Of a stretch of 64,000 nucleotides of DNA, positions 36,655-45,880 are shown one piece after another. The first letter of the stretch is position 1; each line of letters starts with the position of its first letter. The DNA is taken from assembly GCF_038050405.1 (NCBI RefSeq), contig NZ_CP150901.1, forward strand, positions 3,596,001-3,660,000, given 5' to 3'. The translations under genes were made by a program, and so were the position numbers. The notes beneath the pieces are model-generated. The model searched no databases and was not told the origin of the DNA. It saw nothing but the letters and a program-made list of their open reading frames with translations. Source of the stretch: Paraburkholderia sp. IMGN_8. Lineage in GTDB: Bacteria > Pseudomonadota > Gammaproteobacteria > Burkholderiales > Burkholderiaceae.

Positions 36655-37776
36655 GTGGAACTGATCAACGCCACCCGCATGGTTGCCGGCTACAGCATGG
36701 GTCTAGCGCCCAACGGTCGCGAATCCTTGGTCGTGGTCATCAAAGGTACGTTTCGCTTTCTTCATCGAGACGAACCACCCGGCCACTTCACGCTGCACGA
36801 CGAACAAAGGCCACTGTTCATGGCCGACACGTTCACCGGCGAACCCGGGTTTTCAGCGCCCATCTACGAAATCGACTTCGCGCCGCGCAAGCCGCGCTGC
36901 GACATCCTGATGCTGGGCAGCGCCTATGCGCCTAACGGACGGCCGACGACCCGCACCGAAGTCGGACTCCGGGTGGGCGACTGGAGCAAGCGCTTTGCCG
37001 TCGTCGGACCGCGTCATTGGGAATATCGGCCCCTCAATCCGGTCGCATCCTCACCCGGCCCGTTCGTAAAGCAGCCCCTTTCTTACGACTTTGCATTCGG
37101 CGGGACCGATAACCGCCACAAAGACCCAGCAGAGCACGTGGCGTTCATGCCGAATCCAGTCGGCTGCGGTTTCCACAAACACATGAGGATGGACTGGATC
37201 GACGGCGCGCCGTTGCCTCACACGGAAGAAAGTGAGCGCGGCGTGTCCGACCCGCGTGGCAGCTACCGACCAATGGCCTTTGGTCCGATAGGACGTGGGT
37301 GGTCGACTCGATCCTGTTACGCTGGCACCTACGACGACCAATGGCTCGATCAGCACTTTCCGTTCTTGCCGCCGGATTTCGACGATCAGTACTTCCAAGC
37401 CGCGCCAGCCGATCAACAGGTGCCGCTCGAGTTCTTTAAAACGGGGCCTGTCGATGTCACGTTGTTCAATCTCACCCCCGAGGGCCTCACACGTTTCACG
37501 ATTCCACATCTGGTCGCACCGATCCATGTGTTTCCGAAGCGCGGCGGGCGTGAAGACCACGTGGCCGCGCTCGACACCGTGTTGATCGAACCGGACCTGA
37601 GCCGCTTCACCCTCACGTGGCGTATGTCGAGACCACTCAAGAAGAATATGTTCGAGATTGCCCAGGTGCTGGTCGGCAAAAAAGGAAAGGCGTGGTGGCA
37701 ACAGCGTGAGCGGGTGAGCTTTCCGATTCCCATTATGGTGGTCCCGATGCCACCGAACGTGACGGACCCGACATGA
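36655..37776 (+). CDS. DUF2169 protein, T6SS effector adaptor
   Basis: A 373-residue protein of the DUF2169 family, whose members act as adaptors loading PAAR-type effectors onto VgrG. The start is placed at the GTG at 36655 because VELINATRMVAGYSMGLAPN matches the usual beginning of the family; a TTG at 36598 in the same frame is possible. Characteristic segments are the FKGTFR-like VVVIKGTFRFL, KQPLSYDFAFGG, NPVGCGF, and FPFLPPDFDDQYFQAAPADQ. It heads a four-gene module (adaptor, ketosynthase-like protein, PAAR toxin, putative immunity protein) and overlaps the next gene by ATGA. Confidence 0.85.
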   Translation: MELINATRMVAGYSMGLAPNGRESLVVVIKGTFRFLHRDEPPGHFTLHDEQRPLFMADTFTGEPGFSAPIYEIDFAPRKPRCDILMLGSAYAPNGRPTTRTEVGLRVGDWSKRFAVVGPRHWEYRPLNPVASSPGPFVKQPLSYDFAFGGTDNRHKDPAEHVAFMPNPVGCGFHKHMRMDWIDGAPLPHTEESERGVSDPRGSYRPMAFGPIGRGWSTRSCYAGTYDDQWLDQHFPFLPPDFDDQYFQAAPADQQVPLEFFKTGPVDVTLFNLTPEGLTRFTIPHLVAPIHVFPKRGGREDHVAALDTVLIEPDLSRFTLTWRMSRPLKKNMFEIAQVLVGKKGKAWWQQRERVSFPIPIMVVPMPPNVTDPT

Positions 37777-38801
37777 GCGAATCCGCTGTCGCTATTCTCC
37801 GTAGCGGTCTCATCACGTCGGTAGGTTTGAACGCCGCGGCAAGTTGCGCCGCGTTCCGCGCCAAGCTGAGCAATCCGTCGGAGACGCGATTCATCGACTC
37901 CCGCGGCGAATGGATAAAAGCGCACCAGGTGCCGCTACAGCAACCCTGGCGTGGCCTCACCAGGCTAGCCAAGATGGCCGCCATGGCGATCGACGAGGCG
38001 CTGGAAGACGTACGCAAGAGTCAGTGGCACGAATTGCCGCTGATTCTGTGCGTCGCAGAAGCGGAACGGCCCGGACGTATGGCGGGCCTCGATGATCAAC
38101 TACGCCAGCAGATCCAGTCGGAACTCGGTGCGTCCTTCGCACCGCAAGTGCTCACGGTGCCGCAAGGTCGCGTCGGCGTGGCCATCGCGCTCGCCCAGGC
38201 GCGTGGGTTGATCGAGAGGAATGGGGTGCCGTTCGTGCTAGTCGCTGCGACTGACAGCCTGCTTTCATGGCCGACGCTACTCTATTACGAACAGACCGAT
38301 CGCTTGCTGACCGCAAGCAATTCCAACGGCTTCATGCCGGGCGAGGGCGCCGGTGCGTTGCTGCTGGGACGGCCCGGCGACCACGCAGCACTTGTATGCA
38401 CGGGCATTGGCTTTGGTCGAGAAGCCGCTCATATCGACAGCGAGGAACCGCTTCGCGCCGACGGCCTCTCACGGGCCGTCAAGACGGCGCTGACCGAGGC
38501 GGGTCAAGAGATCCATCAGATGGACTTCCGGATCACGGATAACGCCGGGGAACAGTATTACTTCAAGGAAGCGGCGTTGGCGCTGTCGCGCTTGCTGCGC
38601 GTTCGCAAGGAAGGGTTCGACATCTGGCATCCCGCTGAATGTACCGGCGAGGTCGGTGCGGTGTCTGGCATGACCATTCTTTCGCTGGCCAAAGCTGCCT
38701 GCGAAAAACACTACGCCCACGGTCCGAACATCCTCGCACACATGGGCAACGACGCAGGCCAGAGGGCCGCGCTGTCACTGCGTTACGGAGCAGCGGCATG
38801 A
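37773..38801 (+). CDS. Ketosynthase/thiolase-fold protein of T6SS effector module, catalytic residues absent
   Basis: A 342-residue protein with the beta-ketoacyl-synthase fold, seen in SNGFMPGEGAGALLLGRPGD, and in TGEVGAVSGMTILSLA where true enzymes have GHTxGAAG. The usual nucleophile cysteine is missing (VLTVPQGRVGVAIALA at that place), the second-half HGT.. motif reads TDNAGEQYYFKE, and the histidine of GH is glutamate. It is therefore probably not an enzyme. Such genes recur between DUF2169 and DUF4150/PAAR genes in T6SS clusters, so a structural or chaperone role for the effector is inferred. Confidence 0.75.
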   Translation: MSESAVAILRSGLITSVGLNAAASCAAFRAKLSNPSETRFIDSRGEWIKAHQVPLQQPWRGLTRLAKMAAMAIDEALEDVRKSQWHELPLILCVAEAERPGRMAGLDDQLRQQIQSELGASFAPQVLTVPQGRVGVAIALAQARGLIERNGVPFVLVAATDSLLSWPTLLYYEQTDRLLTASNSNGFMPGEGAGALLLGRPGDHAALVCTGIGFGREAAHIDSEEPLRADGLSRAVKTALTEAGQEIHQMDFRITDNAGEQYYFKEAALALSRLLRVRKEGFDIWHPAECTGEVGAVSGMTILSLAKAACEKHYAHGPNILAHMGNDAGQRAALSLRYGAAA

Positions 38802-39979
38802 GCAACGAGGTCTATGCAAACATGATGGAGGTCTCGTGCAAGCAGGCGGCAGGCAAGTCGATCTGCGCGTTTCCAGATGTGTGCATGACGCCTCCCACCA
38901 CTCCCGCAACACCACCCGGCGTGCCGGTTCCATATCCGAACACCGGATTAGCATCGGACACGAGCGATGGCTCGACGACTGTGATGATTTCTGGCCAGGA
39001 GGTGATGCTCAAAAACAAGAGCTACTTCAAGAAAAGCACGGGCGACGAAGCGGGCGCGGCGCCGCAGAAAGGCGTGGTGACCCACAAGAACATGGGCAAG
39101 GTCTACTTCACGGCTTGGTCGATGGATGTGAAATTCGAGGGCGAGAACGTCGTGCGAATGCTCGATACGACCACGCACAATCACGGATCGGTGCCGGGCA
39201 ATACGCCGGTGTGGCCTTACATCGACGAAGAGGACACAGCCAATGTGAAAGAGCTTTGCGCGGAGGAAATCGACAACGAAAAGAAAGCGTGTAAGGGTTG
39301 CACGCCCTACGGAAAGCAGGACCCTTGTACGAAAACCTCACTTGGCATAGTCGGCAAACCGGCCGGCTCAAAGGAATCCACTGAGGCGGACACGCTGGCG
39401 AATCGGACCGCCGCGAACAAGTGCCTCGCTGCGCGGCGATGTGCCCTTCAGCCTTACAAAAGCGCGAAGTCGCACTGCTGTCCGCAGCAGACAGGCCACC
39501 ATCTGATCGAAGCCAGCGCGCTCCACAACACCGGCCGAGGTGGATCCGGATCGGTCGCCGTAAAGGGCATGTCAGACTATAGTGAGAACATGGCGCCCTG
39601 CGTTTGCGCCGAAGGTGTCAACCAGAATACGGGCACACACGGTCTGATGCACACATTCCAAAGTGCCGCCGCCGCGAAATGCCCGGAAGGCAATATTCCA
39701 ATGAGCAAAGGGCCGAGCGTTAAAGACAGAGTGACGACCTACGGCGAAAGCAAGGAAAGCGCCGCGAAGGCACACAAAAAGACATTCCCGGAATCCCAGT
39801 GCACAAAAGAGTGCATTACGGCCCAGTTGGACGCTTATCACAATCAGTGCGGGGTGGAGGACAACACGAAGATCAAGGCTGTAGTCGAAGGACAATCCGA
39901 CGTATCGGAGGCCGCGAAAGAAGTGAAGGATCGAAGTGCAAATATCCGGCGGGCGCGCGCGGCCGCCGGACTGGATTGA
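38798..39979 (+). CDS. PAAR-like (DUF4150) T6SS effector with C-terminal GHH nuclease domain
   Basis: A 393-residue protein. Residues 1-130 (MSNEVYANMMEVSC ... VCMTPPTTPATPPGVPVPYPN ... SYFKKSTGDEAGAAPQKG) are the DUF4150 PAAR-like domain that caps the VgrG spike. After a linker, residues about 205-390 carry CLAARRCALQPYKSAKSHCC, QTGHHLIEASAL and GTHGLMHTFQ, matching the Tox-GHH2 HNH/endonuclease-VII toxin type known in Pseudomonas Tse7, a DNase. The many cysteines around GHH fit a zinc-bound fold. The adaptor and ketosynthase-like genes precede it with ATGA overlaps, and a putative immunity gene follows 27 bases later. Confidence 0.85.
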   Translation: MSNEVYANMMEVSCKQAAGKSICAFPDVCMTPPTTPATPPGVPVPYPNTGLASDTSDGSTTVMISGQEVMLKNKSYFKKSTGDEAGAAPQKGVVTHKNMGKVYFTAWSMDVKFEGENVVRMLDTTTHNHGSVPGNTPVWPYIDEEDTANVKELCAEEIDNEKKACKGCTPYGKQDPCTKTSLGIVGKPAGSKESTEADTLANRTAANKCLAARRCALQPYKSAKSHCCPQQTGHHLIEASALHNTGRGGSGSVAVKGMSDYSENMAPCVCAEGVNQNTGTHGLMHTFQSAAAAKCPEGNIPMSKGPSVKDRVTTYGESKESAAKAHKKTFPESQCTKECITAQLDAYHNQCGVEDNTKIKAVVEGQSDVSEAAKEVKDRSANIRRARAAAGLD

Positions 39980-40006
39980 GCGCGCTACCTTGGGTCGGAG
40001 GCAAGC

Positions 40007-40912
40007 ATGGCCGGACATTGGACTGATTTATTTTCCTTCGTAACCGGTGCAATTCGCCAGAAGGAAATAGCGTATCTACTGCTGTCGACCGACGAGGCAA
40101 GTTCACTCAAGATACCTTTGACCGGCATCGTACAGTGGAAACCGGACGCATGGGCAGATGGTGGCGAGGTGGAGTGGCTGGCGGCCGGAACTGCGATTGC
40201 CCGGCAACCGCTCGAACAACTCTGCGTCGTCGGCGAGTTCGGGAAAGTTCTGATGATCGGTAGCGGCGACCGCCACGAAGAACGCATCGGCAAGGGGAAG
40301 ACCGCGCCCGAAAATCGCGGACCACTGCGAGGCGTTCGTGCCATCGGCGATCACGTCTATTGTGTGGGCATGAGCCGACAGGCTTGGCGACGCGACGCGG
40401 TCGATCTGTGGACCGAGGTCGACAACGGCTTTCCGCCCATTACCGAAGACGAAATCGTCGGTTTCGAGGCAGTGGACGGCTTCTCGGAAACCGATATCTA
40501 CGCGTGCGGGTGGGACGGCGAAATATGGCACTACGACGGCAGCGCGTGGTCGCGCAAGGATAGCCCGGTCAACACAGTCCTCGTGGACATCTGCTGCGCA
40601 GGCGACGGCAATGTGTACGCTTGCGGCCGCAACGGACTGCTGATTCGCGGCAATGGCAACCAGTGGGAGGTCGTCGATCTAGCGGGCTTTTCCGATGACA
40701 TCTGGAGCCTCGCCTGGTTCAACAGGCGACTTTTCGTCGCGACTTTCGAATACTTGCTGACGCTGGGCAAAAACGGCTTGGACGTCCTCGACATGGGCGA
40801 CGACCCGGCTCGCACATGCTATGACCTCGTGACGGGCGCCGGCATGTTGTGGTCGATTGGCGCCAAGGACGTCATGTCCTTTGACGGAACGACGTGGAGC
40901 CGCATTGATTAG
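40007..40912 (+). CDS. Beta-propeller-like protein, putative immunity to the GHH nuclease effector
   Basis: A 301-residue protein without signal peptide. From about residue 105 it has repeats of the form 'hYACG..G.I....G..W' (for example DIYACGWDGEIWHYDGSAW then NVYACGRNGLLIRGNGNQW), the pattern of beta-propeller blades, ending SFDGTTWSRID. It follows the toxin gene by 27 bases on the same strand, the place where the immunity gene of a T6SS toxin is expected. The immunity role is inference from position; a cytosolic location fits a DNase toxin. Confidence 0.65.
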   Translation: MAGHWTDLFSFVTGAIRQKEIAYLLLSTDEASSLKIPLTGIVQWKPDAWADGGEVEWLAAGTAIARQPLEQLCVVGEFGKVLMIGSGDRHEERIGKGKTAPENRGPLRGVRAIGDHVYCVGMSRQAWRRDAVDLWTEVDNGFPPITEDEIVGFEAVDGFSETDIYACGWDGEIWHYDGSAWSRKDSPVNTVLVDICCAGDGNVYACGRNGLLIRGNGNQWEVVDLAGFSDDIWSLAWFNRRLFVATFEYLLTLGKNGLDVLDMGDDPARTCYDLVTGAGMLWSIGAKDVMSFDGTTWSRID

Positions 40913-41017
40913 TTTAGTCGATGTGCGGCGATCGTCTGTCGGGTCGAATAACCCCGCCAATGCGCAGCCGAAAGCGCACAGCCACCCGGTTCAATGCCTT
41001 AGAGTGAGCAACGCTCG

Positions 41018-42283
41018 TCAGCTTCGCTTCGCGTGCCCCGGGTCGAGCCAGCGTCGCTGACGCCACGTCGGCGCCGCACAATCGAACGTGACACGGTCCG
41101 TCCCGGAGAGGGCGGACCAACATACCGCAGCAACCCGCTGCCGCTGATAACCCTCACGCAGCACCTGGACGCAGTGCTCACGTGAGGGCGGCGCACCGAC
41201 GAAATAGCGGCTGCCTCGGTGAAAGCGATTCGCGTTCCCGTGCCACCAACGGTTCACTTTCTCTGTGTCGGGCCACGGCAAGCCAAAGTCCTCGTCGAGC
41301 GCGACGTCAGCATCATCGGGATCGTCGGTCGGATGGACTTCTATGTCTTGCGGTGGCTTCCGGTCGAGGTCGAGCCACGCAAGGTCGGCGCCCGTGATCC
41401 AGCTGAACGCCTCGCCGACAATACGCGCAAGCGAGGCGTCTGACATAAGACCGATCAACCACGGCACGAAGTCCGGGTCGCCTGCCGCGGCTACCCCGCG
41501 TATCAGGTTTCGATGAGGTCCGCGCTCCTTCGCAATCTGCGTGAGCAGCGCCTTGCCCGTATCGCGGTCCGTTGCCATCAACGCGAGTTGCAGCGGATTG
41601 CGGCTGAACCGTGCCGGTTCGTGCGCATGCTCGATGAGTTTCGCGAGTCCCGCACGCCGGTCGCCCAGTATTACGCTCGACCATGCCGCCCAAAACTGGC
41701 ACTGCAAATCGGGATCATTGAGCGCCGCAATACATAGCGGTAACAGATCGTCTCGCCCCAGATCGCCTGCTGCCTGCAAGGCTCGCGCACGCAGCATCGG
41801 TTCCGGATCGCTGATCGCCGCATCGAGTAGCCGGCCAGGATCGACGCGGTGCATCACGCAACTCGCGATCCCGATCGCCTTTCGGAAATGGCTAGATGAC
41901 TCCAGCAGCAAGCGAACGATGCCCCTCAACTGTCGTGCGCTGACCCAGCCAAACGCCGATAGCAAACCTTTACGAATACCAGCAGCACTTTCGGCGATCG
42001 CAAGCATTGCGTCGATGGCACGCTCGTCCGCATCCTCCAATGCACGAACCGTGGCCGTAAAGAGGGCGCCCGCACTGGCATTTGCGAGCGTCGCTTCACA
42101 GCACTGCCATCCGGCCATACCAGCGACCCCTATGCCATCGAGGTGCGCGGCGATGCGCTCGTCGAAACGGCCGATGTGATGCAGCTTCGCATGCGCCGCG
42201 CCTATCAGCATAGAACGCGCGTTCCACAGATCCGCCGAGTCTTCGACATGCCTCGACACCACCGCGAGAATCGATTGCGACAC
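41018..42283 (-). CDS. TIGR02270-type HEAT-like T6SS-associated protein
   Basis: A 421-residue mostly alpha-helical protein. The middle holds HEAT-like repeats (DPEPMLRARALQAAGDLGRDDLLPLCIAALND, about 32 residues each), and the C-terminus has WWHGNANRFHRGSRYFVG and CVQVLREGYQRQR. These are features of the TIGR02270 family often found beside DUF4150/DUF2169/VgrG genes. It starts one base from the DUF6484 gene on the same strand and converges on the putative immunity gene. It is probably an effector-loading or assembly factor; the family has no established activity. Confidence 0.75.
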   Translation of the reverse strand: MSQSILAVVSRHVEDSADLWNARSMLIGAAHAKLHHIGRFDERIAAHLDGIGVAGMAGWQCCEATLANASAGALFTATVRALEDADERAIDAMLAIAESAAGIRKGLLSAFGWVSARQLRGIVRLLLESSSHFRKAIGIASCVMHRVDPGRLLDAAISDPEPMLRARALQAAGDLGRDDLLPLCIAALNDPDLQCQFWAAWSSVILGDRRAGLAKLIEHAHEPARFSRNPLQLALMATDRDTGKALLTQIAKERGPHRNLIRGVAAAGDPDFVPWLIGLMSDASLARIVGEAFSWITGADLAWLDLDRKPPQDIEVHPTDDPDDADVALDEDFGLPWPDTEKVNRWWHGNANRFHRGSRYFVGAPPSREHCVQVLREGYQRQRVAAVCWSALSGTDRVTFDCAAPTWRQRRWLDPGHAKRS

Positions 42284-42284
42284 C

Positions 42285-42836
42285 TTAGTTCAGCTGAACG
42301 GCGCCGCCGGTGATCCGGTTCGCACCCGATGACCGGCTCGATACATAAGTGCCCTGGATCAGTACCTTGCCCGCCTTTGTCAGCGTAATCGAAGCCTTGC
42401 CACAGCGGAGTACCAACTGCTCGCGAGCAGAGACAATCATTCGTTCGCCGTCTGCATCGACTTCAACACTTCCGGTGGCCGCATGATCCAGTGCAACGCC
42501 GCCTTCACGCAGTATGCCGATGATCACGGGCCGGTGTACATCCGAACCGTCGAACATCAGCGCAACGTTGCGCCCAACATGCGGTTCGTATAGATCGATG
42601 AGCGTCTGAGCGGCGATTGCAGCTGTCCCTTCTTGCCCTGGATAGCGCACGAGCGGTACGTGCCCGCCTTCGGTGATCGCAAGGAGCTCGCCGATCACGA
42701 GGCCGGCCATCTCGTTCAGCGATGGAAGTCCACGCACTTGCCGCTCGTGCACGCCGCCGGGTGACGGACAGTCGACGGAACCGTCCGATATCGCGAGTTC
42801 GTCACATAGCATTCGATCCCTGCCACTCATCGCCAA
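42285..42836 (-). CDS. DUF6484-type VgrG-associated protein
   Basis: A 183-residue protein placed between vgrG and the HEAT-like gene. LVIGELLAITEGGHVPLVRYPGQEG is followed by a domain with VGRNVALMFDGSDVHRPVIIG, reminiscent of the OB-like gp5 part of VgrG (where spikes have 'G...VV.....GDPDRPIV.G'). The tail (VDADGERMIVSAREQLVLRCGKASITLTKAGKVLIQG) repeats the DUF2345 ending of VgrG. It may sit on or beside the spike. Assignment to DUF6484 is from memory of gene context and length. Confidence 0.68.
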   Translation of the reverse strand: MAMSGRDRMLCDELAISDGSVDCPSPGGVHERQVRGLPSLNEMAGLVIGELLAITEGGHVPLVRYPGQEGTAAIAAQTLIDLYEPHVGRNVALMFDGSDVHRPVIIGILREGGVALDHAATGSVEVDADGERMIVSAREQLVLRCGKASITLTKAGKVLIQGTYVSSRSSGANRITGGAVQLN

Positions 42837-42861
42837 CCTCCACCACCTCGACTTTGTCTAC

Positions 42862-45177
42862 TCAATTCTGCAAAATCTTCGACCCCTTCATCACAATATC
42901 GCTACTGGCCTTGGCATTGATCGTCCCGCTGCCTTTGATTGTGATGTCCTTGCCATGGATCTCGATCGTCCCATCCTTCTTCATGCTGATGCATGCGCTA
43001 CCTGTCTTGATCGTGACTGACTCGCCTGCATCGATGACGAGATTCTTCCCGACAGAAACCGAATCGTCCTCGCCAACAGAAGTAGTCCGCCCTTTGCTAA
43101 CCGTGCTCGACTGCGCCCCACTAATCGCTTCACTCGCATCGGCCGCCACCGTAACAGTCTGCCCCCCACCCACATCGAGCGACTGATCCGATCCGACACT
43201 AGTCGACTGACTCCCTCCAATCCCCACCGTCTGATCCGCGCCAACCGTCACCGCCTGATAAGCCCCCACAGTCAGTGCCTGAAATGCCCCAACGGTTATC
43301 GCCTGAAACGCGCCAACCGTCACCTCCTGCGCGCCGCCTACCGTGATCGTCTCGTTGACCCCCACCGTATGCGTCCGCTGCAACGTAACCGTTGCGGTCT
43401 CGCTGGCCCCAACGGTCTTCGTCCGGTTAGACCCGATCGTGATGCTCTCGTTGGCCCCAACCGTCTCTGTGCGATCAACCACAATCGCAATCTTCTCGTT
43501 ATTCCCCACCGTCTCGGTGCGGTCATGCTTCACAAGCGTAGTCTCGTCGTGATCGACGTTCTTCTTCCGGTCGTGCCCAACCCAATGCGTCTCATCATTC
43601 TCGACTTCGATATCCTGATTCTTCTCCGCATGAAGCAGCACCTGCTCGGCGCCCTTCTTGTCCTCGAAGCGCAGCTCGTTGCAATTCGCGCCGCTGCCGC
43701 CCTTGCTAGACCGGCTCTTGATCCCAGTCTGCGTCATGTTCGCGGGCAATTCGTAAGGCGGCATCTGCTCGGCGTTATAGACACGTCCAGTAACGATAGG
43801 CCGGTCCGGATCGCCCTCCAGAAAGTCCACGATCACTTCCTGCCCGATCCGCGGAATCGCGACAGCCCCCCAGCCCTTGCCCGCCCAAGGCTGCGACACG
43901 CGCATCCAGCACGAACTGTTCTCGTCGCCCTTACCCTGCCGGTCCCAGAAGAATTGCACTTTCACGCGCCCGTAGCTGTCGGTGTAAATCTCGTCGCCGC
44001 CGGGGCCAACCACGGCCGCCGTCTGAGGTCCCTGGACGAAGGGCTTGCGAGTCGTTCGCGCCGGCGCAAACGGCTGTTTCGCATCGATCGCCGAAAACCA
44101 GCATTCGCATCGGCTCGGTTGACTGCCTTCGAACGCCTCGTAGTCGGCCAGGTCGATTTCATAGCGCGTGCGCGTCACAAGATATTGCGCATTCTGATCG
44201 GTGCGCGGATGGCGCTCCAGCTTCAACAAGCTCCCGATGCGAACGCTCATGCTGTTCGTTCTGGCATCCACCTGATGCCAGTTGATCGCCGCATCGCCGC
44301 CCAGCAAAGGCTCGGTCCACAGTTCATCGGCCCGCGCCTTCGCCCGGCTTTCGCCGTAGTCGGGATCGACGTAGCCGCCGGGATAGTCGAAGTGCTCGAG
44401 ATCGCCGAACGCGTCGAAGCCGGGCATGCTCTTGACCGCTTTCTTCTGCAGCGGCCGCGAAGGATGCTTGAAGTCGTAGTCGGTCACGAGCCAGTTGCGT
44501 GTCTCAATCTCGTGATGCGTCTCCCACTCGCTGATATATTCGGCGCCCGGCGCCACGCTCATCACCGCGCCGTAGGGCAGCGATTCGCACCCGGGCACAC
44601 TCTCGTGCGTGGCAAGCGAATCGGTCAGTATCAGAGACTCCTTACCGTCGCGATCCTGATACCAGTAGTAGATCCCTTCGTCCTCCAGTAGCCGGCTTAC
44701 GAAATTGAAGTCCGACTCGCGATACTGCACGCAATACTCGCGCGCAGGATGCTTGCGCGCGTTCGCCTTCCACTTGATCTCGCCGAATTCCACGCTCTTG
44801 TAGACCGGGTCCGCGAAAATGGCCTTCACGATGTCCTCTACGTTCTTGTTCTGAAAGATCCGGCAATTGCTGCGCCGCGTGAGCAACCAGAGCCACGGGC
44901 GGACCGCAGCCTCATACACATGCAGCCGGCCGCGCATGCCGGTCTGCCTGAATCCGACTACATATCCCGAGAAGATCCGCGGCTTCGCCTTCGACACCTG
45001 AAGCGACACCGTGACGCGCTTGCCGAGAATGCGCCGAAAATCGACGTCCGGGCGCTTTGACAACAGTGTCAGGTCGTAGCTGAACATGCGCCCCAATTCG
45101 GCCGTGGCACGCATGCTCAGGAACAGAACGTCGTCGCCGAGCGGCGTATCGATCGTGACGAGCGGCGACTGGGCCAT
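42862..45177 (-). CDS. vgrG: Type VI secretion spike protein VgrG
   Basis: A 771-residue VgrG/TssI. The gp27-like region covers residues 1-370 (SPLVTIDTPLGDDVLFLSMR ... RESDFNFVSRLLEDEGIYYW). The gp5 OB-fold (VVGPGGDEIYTDSYGRVKVQ and GDPDRPIVTGRVYNAEQMPP) lies at about 385-475, and the DUF2345 needle extends to the end. Residues about 540-680 form a tandem 8-residue repeat with TVGA at its core, a beta-helix extension of the needle. No extra effector domain follows. It lies downstream of hcp and upstream of DUF6484 on the same strand. Confidence 0.93.
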   Translation of the reverse strand: MAQSPLVTIDTPLGDDVLFLSMRATAELGRMFSYDLTLLSKRPDVDFRRILGKRVTVSLQVSKAKPRIFSGYVVGFRQTGMRGRLHVYEAAVRPWLWLLTRRSNCRIFQNKNVEDIVKAIFADPVYKSVEFGEIKWKANARKHPAREYCVQYRESDFNFVSRLLEDEGIYYWYQDRDGKESLILTDSLATHESVPGCESLPYGAVMSVAPGAEYISEWETHHEIETRNWLVTDYDFKHPSRPLQKKAVKSMPGFDAFGDLEHFDYPGGYVDPDYGESRAKARADELWTEPLLGGDAAINWHQVDARTNSMSVRIGSLLKLERHPRTDQNAQYLVTRTRYEIDLADYEAFEGSQPSRCECWFSAIDAKQPFAPARTTRKPFVQGPQTAAVVGPGGDEIYTDSYGRVKVQFFWDRQGKGDENSSCWMRVSQPWAGKGWGAVAIPRIGQEVIVDFLEGDPDRPIVTGRVYNAEQMPPYELPANMTQTGIKSRSSKGGSGANCNELRFEDKKGAEQVLLHAEKNQDIEVENDETHWVGHDRKKNVDHDETTLVKHDRTETVGNNEKIAIVVDRTETVGANESITIGSNRTKTVGASETATVTLQRTHTVGVNETITVGGAQEVTVGAFQAITVGAFQALTVGAYQAVTVGADQTVGIGGSQSTSVGSDQSLDVGGGQTVTVAADASEAISGAQSSTVSKGRTTSVGEDDSVSVGKNLVIDAGESVTIKTGSACISMKKDGTIEIHGKDITIKGSGTINAKASSDIVMKGSKILQN

Positions 45178-45211
45178 GATCGTTGTCTAGCGCGGCGGAC
45201 CAGTGCCGCGC

Positions 45212-45703
45212 TCAGCGAATTTCCGTACTCTTGACGTTCCAGCCGAACTTGCTCGAGGCGCCCACAGCGCCCGTATCGTCCTGCGGCTTGTATTCAAACT
45301 CGATGTCGTGGAAAGTCAGAGACACGGTCTCGGACATCCCTCCGCCCGTCGCCCCGCCGTGCGACACAGAAGTTACCATCACCTGCTTCATGGCGACGGT
45401 GAGAAATTCCTTTTGTCCTTCGCCCGCCTTGCAGACGGTCAGCTTCGCGTTAGCAATGTGTTTCCCCGACGCGCAACACTTCGCCAGCACCGTAGACGAC
45501 TTGTCGTATTCGTGAACGAAAATGAGTTCGTTTGGTGTCGCTTTGCCGACTCCGCTGCCGCCCCCCACCGTGGAACTACTGGCGTTCTGGACGCCCCATT
45601 GCCACGACTGCACTTCGATTTGTCCTTCTGCGCCCTTGTGTTTCGATTCGCCTTCGATGCCATCCATTTTCAGATAGCAATCGATCACGCCAATGACTCC
45701 CAT
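45212..45703 (-). CDS. hcp: Hcp tube protein of the T6SS
   Basis: A 163-residue Hcp/TssD. Family segments are YLKMDGIEGESKHKGAEGQI, EVQSWQWGV, FVHEYDKSSTVLAKCCASGKHI and the C-terminal SLTFHDIEFEYKPQDDTG. Hcp rings stack into the tube fired through the contractile sheath. It is the first gene of the minus-strand module with vgrG 34 bases downstream, and is divergent from the tssE-containing operon across 177 bases. Confidence 0.93.
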   Translation of the reverse strand: MGVIGVIDCYLKMDGIEGESKHKGAEGQIEVQSWQWGVQNASSSTVGGGSGVGKATPNELIFVHEYDKSSTVLAKCCASGKHIANAKLTVCKAGEGQKEFLTVAMKQVMVTSVSHGGATGGGMSETVSLTFHDIEFEYKPQDDTGAVGASSKFGWNVKSTEIR

Positions 45704-45880
45704 GACTCGCTCCTCGTGATATGTCGATGACCCAGCGTCCCGTGGCGACGTTGTTAGGTAAACGAAACGCCGGGCGCATTTTTAAAAAGGGCGTGGTCTT
45801 CAAAATCGCATGCCGCCGACCGTCTTAACTTCGATACCGCTCGAATCGGCCACACAAGTAACCACCCCCAAGCGAGGAAC

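Noticed and set aside
43140..43560. Regular 24-bp repeats considered as a CRISPR-like array
   Set aside because: Units are contiguous without unique spacers and lie in frame within vgrG; they encode a protein repeat.
43369..44691. 440-codon plus-strand frame opposite vgrG
   Set aside because: Shadow of the VgrG coding strand; no recognisable domain.
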